A DNA stretch of 64,000 nucleotides from Rhodanobacter sp. L36 (GTDB lineage Bacteria; Pseudomonadota; Gammaproteobacteria; Xanthomonadales; Rhodanobacteraceae), in the NCBI RefSeq assembly GCF_009765755.1, contig NZ_LMUV01000003.1, forward strand, positions 162,661-226,660. The letters run 5' to 3'. Made by a program: the position numbers and the translations under genes. The notes beneath the pieces were generated by a model. It made no database searches. It was not told the origin of the DNA and saw nothing but the letters and a program-made list of their open reading frames with translations. This document shows positions 47,417 to 57,556 of the stretch, in pieces. Positions within the stretch are counted from its first letter, which is position 1; the number at the start of each line of letters is the position of its first letter.

Positions 47417-48894
47417 TGAGCTGGTTGCCAGTGCTGATCAAGGCCTGCTATTTCGTCGCCGCACTGTTGTTCATTCTGGGCCTGAAACGCATGAGTTCGC
47501 CGCGCACCGCACGCGGCGGCATCGTCTGGGCCGGCTACGGCATGTTGCTGGCGGTACTGGCGACTTTTTTCCTGCCGGACATGCATCATCTGGAATTGAT
47601 TATTGCCGCCGTGGTTATCGGCGTCGGTGCCGCGTGGTGGAGCGGCAAGCGCGTGGCGATGACCGACATGCCGCAGATGGTCGCGCTCTACAACGGCATG
47701 GGCGGCGGAGCGGCCGCGGCCATCGGCGCGGTGGAGCTGATCGGTTACGTGCGCAGTTTCGCGCTGCTGCATCCGGCGGGCGTTCCCGATACCTCGCCAC
47801 TGCGACCGGAAAGCTGGGCGATCAACGCGGTGTCGTCGCTGCCGATCATCTCGCTGTTGTCGCCGGTCGAACTCGCGCTTGGCGTGCTCGGCGCGCTGAT
47901 CGGCGCAGTGAGTTTTTCCGGCTCGCTGATCGCGTTCGCGAAGTTGCAGGGCTGGCTCGACAAACGTTTCGTTTTCGCCGGACAGCGCGTGATCAATTTA
48001 GTGCTGCTGGCGGCGGCTGTGGTGATCGGCATCGTGTTGATCAGCGGGCACGCCAGCCTGCTGCTGATCGTGTTGTTCTTCGCGCTGGCACTGCTGTTCG
48101 GATTGATGATGACGCTGCCGATCGGCGGCGCCGACATGCCGGTAGTCATCTCCTTGTACAACGCATTCACCGGCCTCGCCGTGGCGTTCGAAGGTTTCGT
48201 GCTCGGCAACGAGGCGATGATCATCGCCGGCATGGTGGTCGGCGCGGCCGGCACGTTGCTGACCCAGTTGATGGCCAAGGCGATGAATCGTTCGATCGGC
48301 AATGTGCTGTTCGGAAGTTTCGGCGCGAGCGGTGGCGAGGCACAGGCGATCGACGGCGCGCAAAAACCGATCGACGCCAACGACGCAGCGGTGATGATGG
48401 CTTACGCCGAACGCGTGGTGATCGTGCCGGGTTACGGCATGGCCGTGGCGCAGGCGCAACACAAGGTGTGGGAATTCGCCAAGCTGCTGATCGAGCGCGG
48501 CGTGAAAGTGAAGTTCGCGATCCACCCGGTCGCCGGTCGCATGCCTGGCCACATGAACGTGCTGCTCGCCGAGGCCGGCGTGCCGTACGATTTGATCGCC
48601 GACATGGACGATATCAATCCCGAATTTCCCAACGTCGATGTGGCGCTGGTGATCGGCGCGAACGACGTGGTCAATCCGCTGGCGAAAACCGATCCGGCTT
48701 CACCGATCTACGGCATGCCGATCCTGGATGTGTCGAATGCGAAGCACGTCATCGTGGTCAAGCGCGGCAAGGGCACCGGTTTCGCCGGCATCGAGAACGC
48801 GCTGTTCTATGCCGACAACGCACGCATGCTCTATGGCGATGGCCAGGCAGCGGCCGGGCAACTGGTATCGGAGTTGAAGACGCTCGACAGCTGA
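47416..48894 (+). CDS. pntB: NAD(P) transhydrogenase subunit beta (PntB)
   Basis: 492 residues. About eight N-terminal membrane helices (LPVLIKACYFVAALLFILGLK onward) include the conserved GGGAAAAIGAVEL and GGADMPVVISLYNAFTGLAVAFEG segments of the proton channel; the C-terminal domain (about 310-490) binds NADP(H), with VPGYGMAVAQAQ, HPVAGRMPGHMNVLLAEAGVPY and GANDVVNP. Couples hydride transfer between NADH and NADP to the proton gradient. Start at ATG 47416, overlapping pntAB by one base. Confidence 0.97.
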   Translation: MSWLPVLIKACYFVAALLFILGLKRMSSPRTARGGIVWAGYGMLLAVLATFFLPDMHHLELIIAAVVIGVGAAWWSGKRVAMTDMPQMVALYNGMGGGAAAAIGAVELIGYVRSFALLHPAGVPDTSPLRPESWAINAVSSLPIISLLSPVELALGVLGALIGAVSFSGSLIAFAKLQGWLDKRFVFAGQRVINLVLLAAAVVIGIVLISGHASLLLIVLFFALALLFGLMMTLPIGGADMPVVISLYNAFTGLAVAFEGFVLGNEAMIIAGMVVGAAGTLLTQLMAKAMNRSIGNVLFGSFGASGGEAQAIDGAQKPIDANDAAVMMAYAERVVIVPGYGMAVAQAQHKVWEFAKLLIERGVKVKFAIHPVAGRMPGHMNVLLAEAGVPYDLIADMDDINPEFPNVDVALVIGANDVVNPLAKTDPASPIYGMPILDVSNAKHVIVVKRGKGTGFAGIENALFYADNARMLYGDGQAAAGQLVSELKTLDS

Positions 48895-48910
48895 GCGTCG
48901 TTCGCCCGGG

Positions 48911-49363
48911 TCAACGTTGTACTGGGAGCTTGCGCGGCGAACGCTGCGCGAGCCACGCCGCGAGCAACATGCCCGCAACTGTCCATGCGATATCCGCCGG
49001 CCGCATCGCGACTCGCGCCAGTTGCCACAGCATGCCGATGCCCGCGATGCGTATCGCATCGACCAGACCCATGCTCATGCTTCCGGCGATCTCCACGCTG
49101 GCGATCAGCACGTTGACGTAGATCGAAGCCAGCGCCGCGGCGAACGCCGAGAGCAGCGCCGCAGCGCGTCCCGGTGCGAGCACCCCGGCGCGGATGGTCC
49201 AGGCCAGCAGTGCGCCGATCGGCAGCACCAGCCACGGCAGAGGATGGCGCAGATAGAGCGTTGCCACCATCCAGACCGCGCCAGCCGCCAGCCCGAGCAT
49301 GGCCGCGCTGAACAGCGAAAACACCAGCGTCCACACGCGACGCAGAGTCATCGGAAGAGGCAT
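48911..49363 (-). CDS. Small polytopic membrane protein, unknown function
   Basis: About 150 residues from ATG 49363 (start uncertain; a frame from 49414 adds 17). Four predicted helices: VWTLVFSLFSAAMLGLAAGAV, YLRHPLPWLVLPIGALLAW, AALLSAFAAALASIYVNVLIA and ADIAWTVAGMLLAAWLA. The tail is basic (RSPRKLPVQR). Converges on pntB with a 16-bp gap. I do not recognise a family. Confidence 0.7.
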   Translation of the reverse strand: MPLPMTLRRVWTLVFSLFSAAMLGLAAGAVWMVATLYLRHPLPWLVLPIGALLAWTIRAGVLAPGRAAALLSAFAAALASIYVNVLIASVEIAGSMSMGLVDAIRIAGIGMLWQLARVAMRPADIAWTVAGMLLAAWLAQRSPRKLPVQR

Positions 49364-49586
49364 CGCAAAACGGGTAAGTGCATGCGCGGGTCCATCGGGC
49401 AAAGCGCGCATCATAGCGTGAGCCCGATCGACGCCATCCCCGTCGCAGTGCGCCGCATCTTGAGATTTCTCCGCGCGTCCCGATCTGGAAGTGAGCTACG
49501 AAGCGGGTGTTCGCCATCCGCGGGCGTCATAATGCAAGACCCGGGTTCGGCGTTCGGCGACCCGCAAGAACAGGATTGGCGTTGGA

Positions 49587-50144
49587 ATGAGTGGTTTCAG
49601 TCTGAGCAGCGAACCTTTCACCCTGTCGCGTGACTGCAACGCGGTGATGGTGCCGCAAGGCGATGTGGTAAACCTGCCGGCCGGGCAGATCGGCTATATC
49701 ACGCAGGCATTGGGTGGCAGCTTCACGGTCTACGTGGAAGGCAACCTGTTCCGCATTGCCGGCATCGACGCCGACGCGCTGGGCAAGGAGCCACCGCCGC
49801 CGATCGAGATTCCCGCCAACGCCACCGATGCCGATGTTGAAAAGCTCGCGTGGGATCAGTTGCGCACCGTGTTCGATCCGGAGATCCCGGTCAACGTGGT
49901 GGAGCTCGGCCTCGTCTACGACCTGACGCTGGAGCCCACCGAATCCGGCAATCGCAAGGTCTACGTCAAGCTCACGCTTACGGCGCCGGGTTGCGGCATG
50001 GGCGACATTCTCGTCGATGACGCGCGCACCAAGCTGGAGATGATCCCCACGATCAGCGAGGCAGACGTGGATCTGGTGTTCGATCCGCCGTGGAGCCACT
50101 CGATGATGTCGGATGCCGCGAAACTCGAAACAGGAATGCTTTGA
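49587..50144 (+). CDS. sufT: Fe-S assembly protein SufT
   Basis: 185 residues. The N-terminal beta part (about 15-70) carries PQGDVVNLPAGQIGYITQALGGSFTVYVEGNLFRI, followed by a MIP18/DUF59 domain: TVFDPEIPVNVVELGLVYDL and LTLTAPGCGMGDILVDDARTK with the conserved Cys. This N-extension plus DUF59 arrangement is the SufT type, which helps iron-sulphur maturation under high demand. No suf genes are nearby. Confidence 0.94.
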   Translation: MSGFSLSSEPFTLSRDCNAVMVPQGDVVNLPAGQIGYITQALGGSFTVYVEGNLFRIAGIDADALGKEPPPPIEIPANATDADVEKLAWDQLRTVFDPEIPVNVVELGLVYDLTLEPTESGNRKVYVKLTLTAPGCGMGDILVDDARTKLEMIPTISEADVDLVFDPPWSHSMMSDAAKLETGML

Positions 50145-50184
50145 AACTTTTCGGCGTAACCCGAAGTCGCCGATGTTTTCCTCT

Positions 50185-50212
50185 CGTCATTCCGGCCTGC
50201 GCCGGAATGACG
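50185..50212. repeat. REP-like palindrome
   Basis: CGTCATTCCGGC, CTGC, GCCGGAATGACG: a perfect 12-bp inverted repeat in the gap between sufT and the asparaginase-like gene. This form is typical of dispersed REP units in xanthomonad genomes. Only one copy is seen in the window. Confidence 0.7.
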
Positions 50213-50270
50213 GTAAGACGTCTGAGCTAGTGAGCCAGAACGCGAATGACGAGAACGCGCATGAATCGAA

Positions 50271-50759
50271 TCAGTTCGCTTCTTCGAATCGATTCGCGTC
50301 GCGGTTCTTGCGGACCTTGGCGGGATCCCACACGCGACCGTTCATGGTGATGTAAACGCCGTCGGGCAGCGTCTGCACCGCGGCCACGGCGCAACCGATG
50401 TTGAACACCGCATCCGAGCCCTGGAAACGCGCCGGGTTCAACGCGCCTGTGAGCACGATCACCTTGCCTTCGATGTGCGCCAGCTCGCGTGCGGTTTCGA
50501 CCATCGTGTCGGTGCCATGCGTCACCAGGACATGGCGATGCGGTTGTGCTTCGATGGCCGAGCGCACCAGCGTGCGATCCTCCGCGCCCATGTGCAGGCT
50601 GTCCTTGCGCAGGATCGGAATCACATCGAACGCGAACGCCACGCCGAGCTGGCCGAGAATCTCACCGATCTGCGGCGCGCCGATCTTGTAATCCGACTTG
50701 TCGTCGAAGTAGATCTTGTCGATCGTGCCGCCGGTAGTGACGATGGTCAGATGCTGCAT
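50271..50759 (-). CDS. Half-size asparaginase-domain protein
   Basis: 162 residues, about half of a normal L-asparaginase. LTIVTTGGTIDKIYFDD holds the first catalytic Thr, and VLVTHGTDTMVETA holds the second Thr-Asp pair, so the N-terminal active-site domain is intact. The C-terminal domain that completes the fold is absent and replaced by a short tail (RVWDPAKVRKNRDANRFEEAN). Such short proteins occur as a distinct group. Activity is uncertain. The REP-like palindrome lies just downstream. Confidence 0.85.
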   Translation of the reverse strand: MQHLTIVTTGGTIDKIYFDDKSDYKIGAPQIGEILGQLGVAFAFDVIPILRKDSLHMGAEDRTLVRSAIEAQPHRHVLVTHGTDTMVETARELAHIEGKVIVLTGALNPARFQGSDAVFNIGCAVAAVQTLPDGVYITMNGRVWDPAKVRKNRDANRFEEAN

Positions 50760-50908
50760 GGTCGATAGCCGGAGAGGGAGTCGTGGCATTTTAGCGTGTG
50801 TCGACACCCCAACGGCTGCCCGTGTGATGTTCCGTAGGAGAATCCTGTGCGCGATGATCTTCCGTTACATGGCGAAAAACATCGCGCACAGGGTGCGATC
50901 CTGCAAGG

Positions 50909-52549
50909 TCAGTCCAGCAGCAACGCAGTGCTGTCGGCATCGGGTGTGACCAACCGGTCAAGGCCGTGGCTGATGAAACGGCGCAACGCTGCCGCTGGGC
51001 GTGGATCGCCTTGATGGCTTGACCATGCTCCCTGGCGCGCCAGCAACGCCGCGGCGGCGCAACGTGCCAGCGTGAAGGCTAGTCCACGGGATCCTGCTTC
51101 GAGCCTGTCGCGTGAGGCCGCATGCTGATCGAGCCAGTGCGCGGCAGCGTCGATCGTTTGCGTGATCGTGCAGGCTGCGTGCGTGTGACGGTCGTCATTC
51201 AGCCAATGCACGATGGATCGGCGCAATGCGCCGAAGCTGTCGCCGGCCAGTGCGCGCAGGCTGTCCAGCGACAACACATTCGTGGTGCCTTCCCAGATCG
51301 CGTAGACCTGTGCATCGCGCAGCAGTTGCGGCAGGCCGGTGTCCTCGATGTAGCCAGCGCCGCCGAAGCACTCCAGCGCCTCGGAGCAAATCCTGATCGC
51401 AAGCTTGCCGGTCCAGAGTTTTGCCAGCGGCGTGAGCAGGCGCAGCAGGACGACTTCATGTGGTGCCGCCGCGCCGTGTTCGACGCGGCCGAGAAGATGT
51501 GCAACTTCAAAGGTCAATGCGAATGCAGCTTGGAACTCCGCCTGCATGTCCGCGAGCGTCTGCGCGTGCAGCGGCTGTTCGATCAATGGACGTCCAAATG
51601 CGTGGCGACGATTTGCGTAGTCGCGCGCCAAACTGATCGCACGCGCCATGCTGGCCACCGCGCAAACCGCATTCCACGTACGCGTGACGTTGAGCATCGG
51701 CGCGACCTGCCGCACGCCATGACTCAATTCACCCAACGGCCATGCGGGCAGGCCATCGAGATGGATTTCAGCGGTTGGGAGTTCATGCGTGCCGAGTTTG
51801 TCCTTCAGCCGATCGATGATCAGCCCGGGTTTGCGGTGCTCGCCGTCCATCGTCTCGACGTAGAAAAGCGCCAGCGCCGCGGTGCCATCGCCCATGCCCT
51901 CAGGGCGCGCGAGAGCGAGCGCAGCCTCACCGACTACGGCGGAGCTGAACCATTTGCGTCCGTGCAGCCGCCATTGCCCATTGCTGTCCTGCCTGGCGAT
52001 GGTCTCGCTGTTGCCGACGTCGGAGCCGCCGGCGTTCTCCGTCATCCATTGGCCGCTAAGCCAGAAACCGGATGCGTCGCGACTGAGAAAATGCGGCAGC
52101 GCGCGATCGATCAACGCCTGGTTGCCGGAGGATTTCAGCGCGGTGGCAGCGCCGTCGGTCATCGCCAGCGGGCAGGTATAGAACTCGCTGGCGACGTGAT
52201 ACAGATACACGCGCGCAAATTCTTCCAGCCGCGCGAATTCGCCGTCGGCATGTCCCGAAGCAAGCACCGCATATTGCGTGGCGATGTGCGGACCTTCCTG
52301 CCACGCCGTGGTCAACTCGATGCGGTCGACCCGTTTTCCCCACGCATCCCACTGCGTCAATACCGGTTTGCGCCGTGTGCTTTGGGACGCGCGCTGCCAG
52401 GCCATCTGCGCGTAGTCGCCGAGCCCTGCAAGGTCGGCGATCAACGCTTCATGTCGTTGTGTTGGCAGCGCGCGCTCGATCAATGAGCGCAGCAATCGAT
52501 CGGCATGCCATGGGTGCGCGAGTTGTGGAGCGTCTTGCAGGAAAGCCAT
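50909..52549 (-). CDS. aidB: AidB-like acyl-CoA dehydrogenase
   Basis: 546 residues, the length of AidB. ALTPTQRHEALIADL-type N-terminal helices precede CPLAMTDGAATAL, the FAD-contact TENAGGSDVGNSET, the strand WRLHGRKWFSSAVVGEAALALARPEG, YANRRHAFGRPL and the C-terminal ECFGGAGYIEDTGLPQLLRDAQVYAIWEGTTNVL. AidB binds FAD and DNA and is induced in the alkylation response in E. coli; no ada gene is nearby. The true start is ATG 52549; a longer frame runs antisense through the GT2 gene. Confidence 0.92.
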   Translation of the reverse strand: MAFLQDAPQLAHPWHADRLLRSLIERALPTQRHEALIADLAGLGDYAQMAWQRASQSTRRKPVLTQWDAWGKRVDRIELTTAWQEGPHIATQYAVLASGHADGEFARLEEFARVYLYHVASEFYTCPLAMTDGAATALKSSGNQALIDRALPHFLSRDASGFWLSGQWMTENAGGSDVGNSETIARQDSNGQWRLHGRKWFSSAVVGEAALALARPEGMGDGTAALALFYVETMDGEHRKPGLIIDRLKDKLGTHELPTAEIHLDGLPAWPLGELSHGVRQVAPMLNVTRTWNAVCAVASMARAISLARDYANRRHAFGRPLIEQPLHAQTLADMQAEFQAAFALTFEVAHLLGRVEHGAAAPHEVVLLRLLTPLAKLWTGKLAIRICSEALECFGGAGYIEDTGLPQLLRDAQVYAIWEGTTNVLSLDSLRALAGDSFGALRRSIVHWLNDDRHTHAACTITQTIDAAAHWLDQHAASRDRLEAGSRGLAFTLARCAAAALLARQGAWSSHQGDPRPAAALRRFISHGLDRLVTPDADSTALLLD

Positions 52550-52666
52550 GGTGGGGCCCTCAGTGCGGTGGCCGGAGTATAGAAGCGCGTCGTCGATCAA
52601 ATCGTTGTCGGTGTCGATCAAGGCTAGAATCTGCCGATTCTGTCGCGTCAACTTAGGGAAAAAGAC

Positions 52667-53611
52667 ATGACCTGGACGCCACGCGTTGCAGTACTGATTC
52701 CGTGTTTCAACGAAGCCGTTGCGATCGGCACCGTGGTGCGCGATTTCGCGGCGCAGCTTCCGCAAGCGCGGGTCATTGTCTTCGACAACCATTCCACCGA
52801 CGACACCGTTGCCGAAGCTCGCAAGGCCGGTGCCGAAGTGCGCACCGAACGGCTGCGCGGAAAGGGCAATGTGGTGCGCCGGATGTTTGCCGATATCGAC
52901 GCGGATATCTATGTGATGGTGGACGGCGATGCCACCTACGATGCGGCTGATGCGCCGGCGCTGATCAGGCACATGCTCGACGAACATCTCGACCTTGTGG
53001 TCGGCAGTCGTGTCACCGAAGAAAAAGTCACCTATCGGCGCGGACATCAGTTCGGCAACCGCGCGCTGACGGCACTCACGGGATGGATTTTCGGGCGCAG
53101 CTTTACCGACATGCTGTCCGGCTATCGGGTGATGTCGCGTCGTTACGTCAAATCATTTCCCGCGCACTCGCAGGGATTCGATATCGAAACGGAACTGGCC
53201 GTGCATGCGCTGGAACTTCACATGCCGGTGGCGGAAATGCCCAGCCGCTACATCGCACGTCCTGAAGGCTCGCACAGCAAGCTCCATACCTGGCGCGATG
53301 GCTGGCGCATTCTGATGACCATCGTGCGTCTGGCGAAGAATGGACGTCCATTCGCGTTTTTCTCCGTTGCCTGCGCGATCTGCGTGGCGCTGGCGATCGG
53401 ACTATCCATACCGTTGCTGAAAACCTATCTGGAAACCGGACTCGTGCCGCGCTTCCCCACCGCCATACTCAGCGCCGCGTTGGGTTTGCTCGGCGGCGTG
53501 TTTCTCGTTTGCGGACTCGTACTGGATACAGTGACACTCGGACGGCGCGAGTTGAAATACCTGGCGTATCTGAGTTGTTCGTATCCCGACACGTCAGTTG
53601 ATTACACGTGA
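52667..53611 (+). CDS. GT2 glycosyltransferase with C-terminal membrane helices
   Basis: 314 residues. The N-terminal GT-A domain (about 5-225) begins VAVLIPCFNEAVAIGTVVRDF and has the metal-binding DGDATYDAAD motif, GSRVTEEKVTYRRGHQFGNR and DMLSGYRVMSRRYVKSFP. Two C-terminal helices (about 228-250 and 268-292) anchor it. Resembles DPM1/ArnC-like enzymes that charge a lipid carrier. Overlaps the next gene (TGATG), which encodes a polytopic protein; together they may build or transfer a lipid-linked sugar. Confidence 0.92.
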   Translation: MTWTPRVAVLIPCFNEAVAIGTVVRDFAAQLPQARVIVFDNHSTDDTVAEARKAGAEVRTERLRGKGNVVRRMFADIDADIYVMVDGDATYDAADAPALIRHMLDEHLDLVVGSRVTEEKVTYRRGHQFGNRALTALTGWIFGRSFTDMLSGYRVMSRRYVKSFPAHSQGFDIETELAVHALELHMPVAEMPSRYIARPEGSHSKLHTWRDGWRILMTIVRLAKNGRPFAFFSVACAICVALAIGLSIPLLKTYLETGLVPRFPTAILSAALGLLGGVFLVCGLVLDTVTLGRRELKYLAYLSCSYPDTSVDYT

Positions 53612-55227
53612 TGCGCAAGCGTGCTGCAACAAAGTTCGGCACATTCCGGATCCTCTTGGTTTGCCTGCTGATCGGCGCGCTGTACTCGTTATACAAAGGC
53701 CAGGACGCCGACTGGGATCTGAAAAACTATCATCTCTACAATTGCTGGGCGTTGCTGCATGATCGACTGAACATCGATCTCGGCGCGGCCGGCATCCAGG
53801 CTTATTTCAATCCGCTGCTGGATCTTCCGTACTACTTGCTAGGCACCGGTGTGCTGAAGCATTTGCCGCGCGTGCTCGCCGCGTTGCAAGGACTCTGGTA
53901 CGGCGGCCTGATTTTTTTCCTGCTGCAAATCGCCGTTCGTCTTTCGGGTTTGCATGGCCGTTCGTTCGGCGTGATCGATCTGCTGGCGGTGTTGATCGGC
54001 GCGACCGGCACCATGGCCATGTCGCAGGCAGGCCTGAGTTCAAACGAGATGCCGCTTGCGTTGTTGATGCTTGCCGGCATCCATCAACTGCTTCCGCTAT
54101 GTGCTGCCGAGCTTCCATCGAGAGCATGGCGACACGCGGTGATCGCTGGCTGTCTATGCGGGATGGCGGTCGGGTTGAAGCCCACGGCAATGATCTATCC
54201 ACCCGCGCTCGGGTTGGCTCTATTGTTTGCGCTGGGAGCGCGCGCAACGGCATGGCGACTGAGCGCGTTGTTCGCACTCGGGACCTGCGCGGGCTTTCTG
54301 CTGACGTACGGCTGGTGGGGCTGGACCTTGTTCGAACTCACGGGCAATCCGACATTCCCGATGTTCAACCAGTGGTTCCATTCGCCGCTGATGCCAGCCA
54401 ACAGCGGAACGGATGTCCGGTTTCTTCCGCGCAGTACGGCGCAGTGGTTGTTCTATCCGTTCTACTGGATACGACCGAGCAGCGGCCTCGTGACGGAGTC
54501 CCCTGTCGCCGATGCACGCATCGCATTGACGCTGCTGGCGATCGTGGGATTGGCAGCGATGGCCTGGCTCAGGCGTGCCAGGCCATCAACAGAGCGACGC
54601 GCCGTACGATTGCTCACGATATTCGTTACGGCTGGCTATGTGCTGTGGCTTGGCATGTTTTCGATACTTCGTTACACCGTGTCAATCGAGGTGTTGTCCG
54701 GATTGATCATGCTGCTGGCGGTACAAGAGCTACCTGGCAGTCAACGGGCGGATGGCTCGGCCCGGCGCTGGCCGGCATGGACAATGTTGTGCCTTTTTCT
54801 GCTTCTGGCGGGCTCCAGTACCCATCCGGATTGGGGTCACGCACCTTATGCCGATGTCGCCTTCGACGTGCATGCACCGGCCGTCGAGCCGGGCAGCATG
54901 GTGGTGCTTGTCGGTGCACCGCAGGCATATGTGATTCCCTTCATCGACCGGGCGCAGGCCAGCCAATATCTCGGGCTGACCAACCTCACCAAGCGCTCGC
55001 AGAATCATGGGATCACACAGGCAACGCGCGAGCGTCTTCTCGCTTATCGCGGTCCGACGTATGCACTGCTGCGCGACGATGCCGGCGAATATCTTGCGAT
55101 GTTGAAGCAGTGGCTGCCCGGTGCGAAGCTCACGGATTGCAGCACCATTCGCAGCAATCTGGAACACGACCAGAGCAATGTTGACGTCTCATCGAACCTG
55201 CGCTTGTGCCGATTGCAGCGCAGTTGA
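53611..55227 (+). CDS. Polytopic membrane protein, probable GT-C-like partner
   Basis: 538 residues with ten or more hydrophobic helices (ILLVCLLIGALYSLY, VIDLLAVLIGATGTMAMSQAG, YPPALGLALLFALGA, LFALGTCAGFLLTYGWWGW). An Asp-rich segment near the N-terminus (GQDADWDLKNYHLYNCWALL) follows the first helix, the position of catalytic acidic residues in GT-C enzymes. A C-terminal soluble region (about 415-538) follows the last helix. No named family recognised; a lipid-linked sugar transferase role is inference from the coupled GT2. Confidence 0.75.
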   Translation: MRKRAATKFGTFRILLVCLLIGALYSLYKGQDADWDLKNYHLYNCWALLHDRLNIDLGAAGIQAYFNPLLDLPYYLLGTGVLKHLPRVLAALQGLWYGGLIFFLLQIAVRLSGLHGRSFGVIDLLAVLIGATGTMAMSQAGLSSNEMPLALLMLAGIHQLLPLCAAELPSRAWRHAVIAGCLCGMAVGLKPTAMIYPPALGLALLFALGARATAWRLSALFALGTCAGFLLTYGWWGWTLFELTGNPTFPMFNQWFHSPLMPANSGTDVRFLPRSTAQWLFYPFYWIRPSSGLVTESPVADARIALTLLAIVGLAAMAWLRRARPSTERRAVRLLTIFVTAGYVLWLGMFSILRYTVSIEVLSGLIMLLAVQELPGSQRADGSARRWPAWTMLCLFLLLAGSSTHPDWGHAPYADVAFDVHAPAVEPGSMVVLVGAPQAYVIPFIDRAQASQYLGLTNLTKRSQNHGITQATRERLLAYRGPTYALLRDDAGEYLAMLKQWLPGAKLTDCSTIRSNLEHDQSNVDVSSNLRLCRLQRS

Positions 55228-56201
<974 letters not shown>

Positions 56202-56278
56202 TCAGTGGCAATGCGCTAGTGTACCGACCGATAACCACGATGTTGGCGCCGCGCTGCGCCGGCGAACCCGAGGAACCG

Positions 56279-57556
56279 ATGGCCCGACGATTCGACCGCG
56301 ATCGCACGAAGAGCTTCGGGTATTTCCTTTGGCGTCGTTTTGTCGACGACAAGTGTTTCGAAACCGCCGGCGCGCTGTCGTACACCACGCTGGTGTCGCT
56401 GGTGCCTCTGACGGTCGCGGTGTTCGCGATGTTCTCCGCGTTCCCGGTGTTTGCCGATGCGCGCAATACGCTGATCGGTTTCGTGTTCGACAACTTCGTG
56501 CCGGCCGCTGGCGAGAAAGTGCAGGAAACGCTGACCACGTTCGCGGACAACGCCAAGCGCCTCACCGGCATCAGCATCCTTGTGATGCTGTTCAGCGCGT
56601 TGTCGATGATGGTGAGCATCGAGGATCGACTCAATCGCATCTGGCGCGTGAAACAGGCGCGCGGTTGGGGTTCGCGCCTGCTGCTGTATTGGGCGGCGCT
56701 GTCGCTGGGTCCGATCCTGGTGGTCGGTGGTATCGCGGTGACTTCGTATGTGACGGCGATGCCGTTGCTGCAGGGCGCGGCGGGACAGATCACCAGCATC
56801 GGCCATCGCTTGCTCAGCGTGCTGCCGTTCGTGGTCACGTTTCTCACGCTTTGGCTGATGTACTCGACCATTCCCAACTGCAAGGTGTTGCGCCGTGACG
56901 CGGCGATCGGTGCGCTGCTGGGCGCGATACTTTTCGAAATCGTGCGCTGGGGCTTCACGTTGTTCGTGCATCGGGCGCAGACGTACCAGCAGATTTACGG
57001 CGCACTCGCGGCGATTCCGATTCTGCTTTTGTGGATCTATCTGTCGTGGGTGATCGTGATTTTTTCCGCGTCGATCGCCGCGTCGGCATCGGCATTCGAT
57101 TACCACGCGCCAAAAAAGATGCTGCCCGAAGGCGCCGAGTTTCTCGGTCTGCTGGTGGTGCTGAAACATTTCATCGATGCGCAGCGCGGCGGCGAGAGTC
57201 TCGATCACGCCGATGTGCGCATGCGCGAGCCATACCTGCACAGCCATCTGATCGCCGATTACTTCGACGATCTGAGTCAGGCCGAATTGATCCAGCGCGC
57301 GGAAAACGGAGGCTGGCTGTTGAGCCGCAGCCTTGACAGCACCGACTTGCTGCGCGTGTATCGCAACACGCGTTTTCGATTGCTGCTGCGCCCGGCGGAA
57401 GAGGCGGCGGCGATGGATATCGAACTGCCGGCGCCGCTGCTGGCGTTGCTCACCGAAGCGGCCGATGCGCTCGAAATGCAGCTGCGTTGCCGGCTCGACC
57501 AGGTCTATCCCCAGGACGCGAACGACGCGTCCGACACCGAGGAAATTCACGCATGA
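56279..57556 (+). CDS. YihY/virulence factor BrkB-family membrane protein
   Basis: 425 residues from ATG 56279 with a GAGGAACCG ribosome site; an upstream frame to 56219 adds 20. The YihY domain spans about 20-290 with six helices and the motifs FETAGALSYTTLVSLVPLTVAVFAMF and FVHRAQTYQQIYGALAAIPILLLWIYLSW. The C-terminal cytosolic extension (about 290-425) contains YLHSHLIADYFDDLSQAELIQRAENGGWLLSRSLDSTDL, as in proteobacterial forms that end in a winged-helix-like region. Despite the old name, not an RNase. Function unclear. Coupled to the next gene by ATGA. Confidence 0.92.
   Translation: MARRFDRDRTKSFGYFLWRRFVDDKCFETAGALSYTTLVSLVPLTVAVFAMFSAFPVFADARNTLIGFVFDNFVPAAGEKVQETLTTFADNAKRLTGISILVMLFSALSMMVSIEDRLNRIWRVKQARGWGSRLLLYWAALSLGPILVVGGIAVTSYVTAMPLLQGAAGQITSIGHRLLSVLPFVVTFLTLWLMYSTIPNCKVLRRDAAIGALLGAILFEIVRWGFTLFVHRAQTYQQIYGALAAIPILLLWIYLSWVIVIFSASIAASASAFDYHAPKKMLPEGAEFLGLLVVLKHFIDAQRGGESLDHADVRMREPYLHSHLIADYFDDLSQAELIQRAENGGWLLSRSLDSTDLLRVYRNTRFRLLLRPAEEAAAMDIELPAPLLALLTEAADALEMQLRCRLDQVYPQDANDASDTEEIHA

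Noticed and set aside
50909-53047. A longer start for the AidB-like gene (712 codons)
   Set aside because: The extra N-terminal part is antisense to the GT2 gene and unlike AidB; ATG 52549 gives the family N-terminus.
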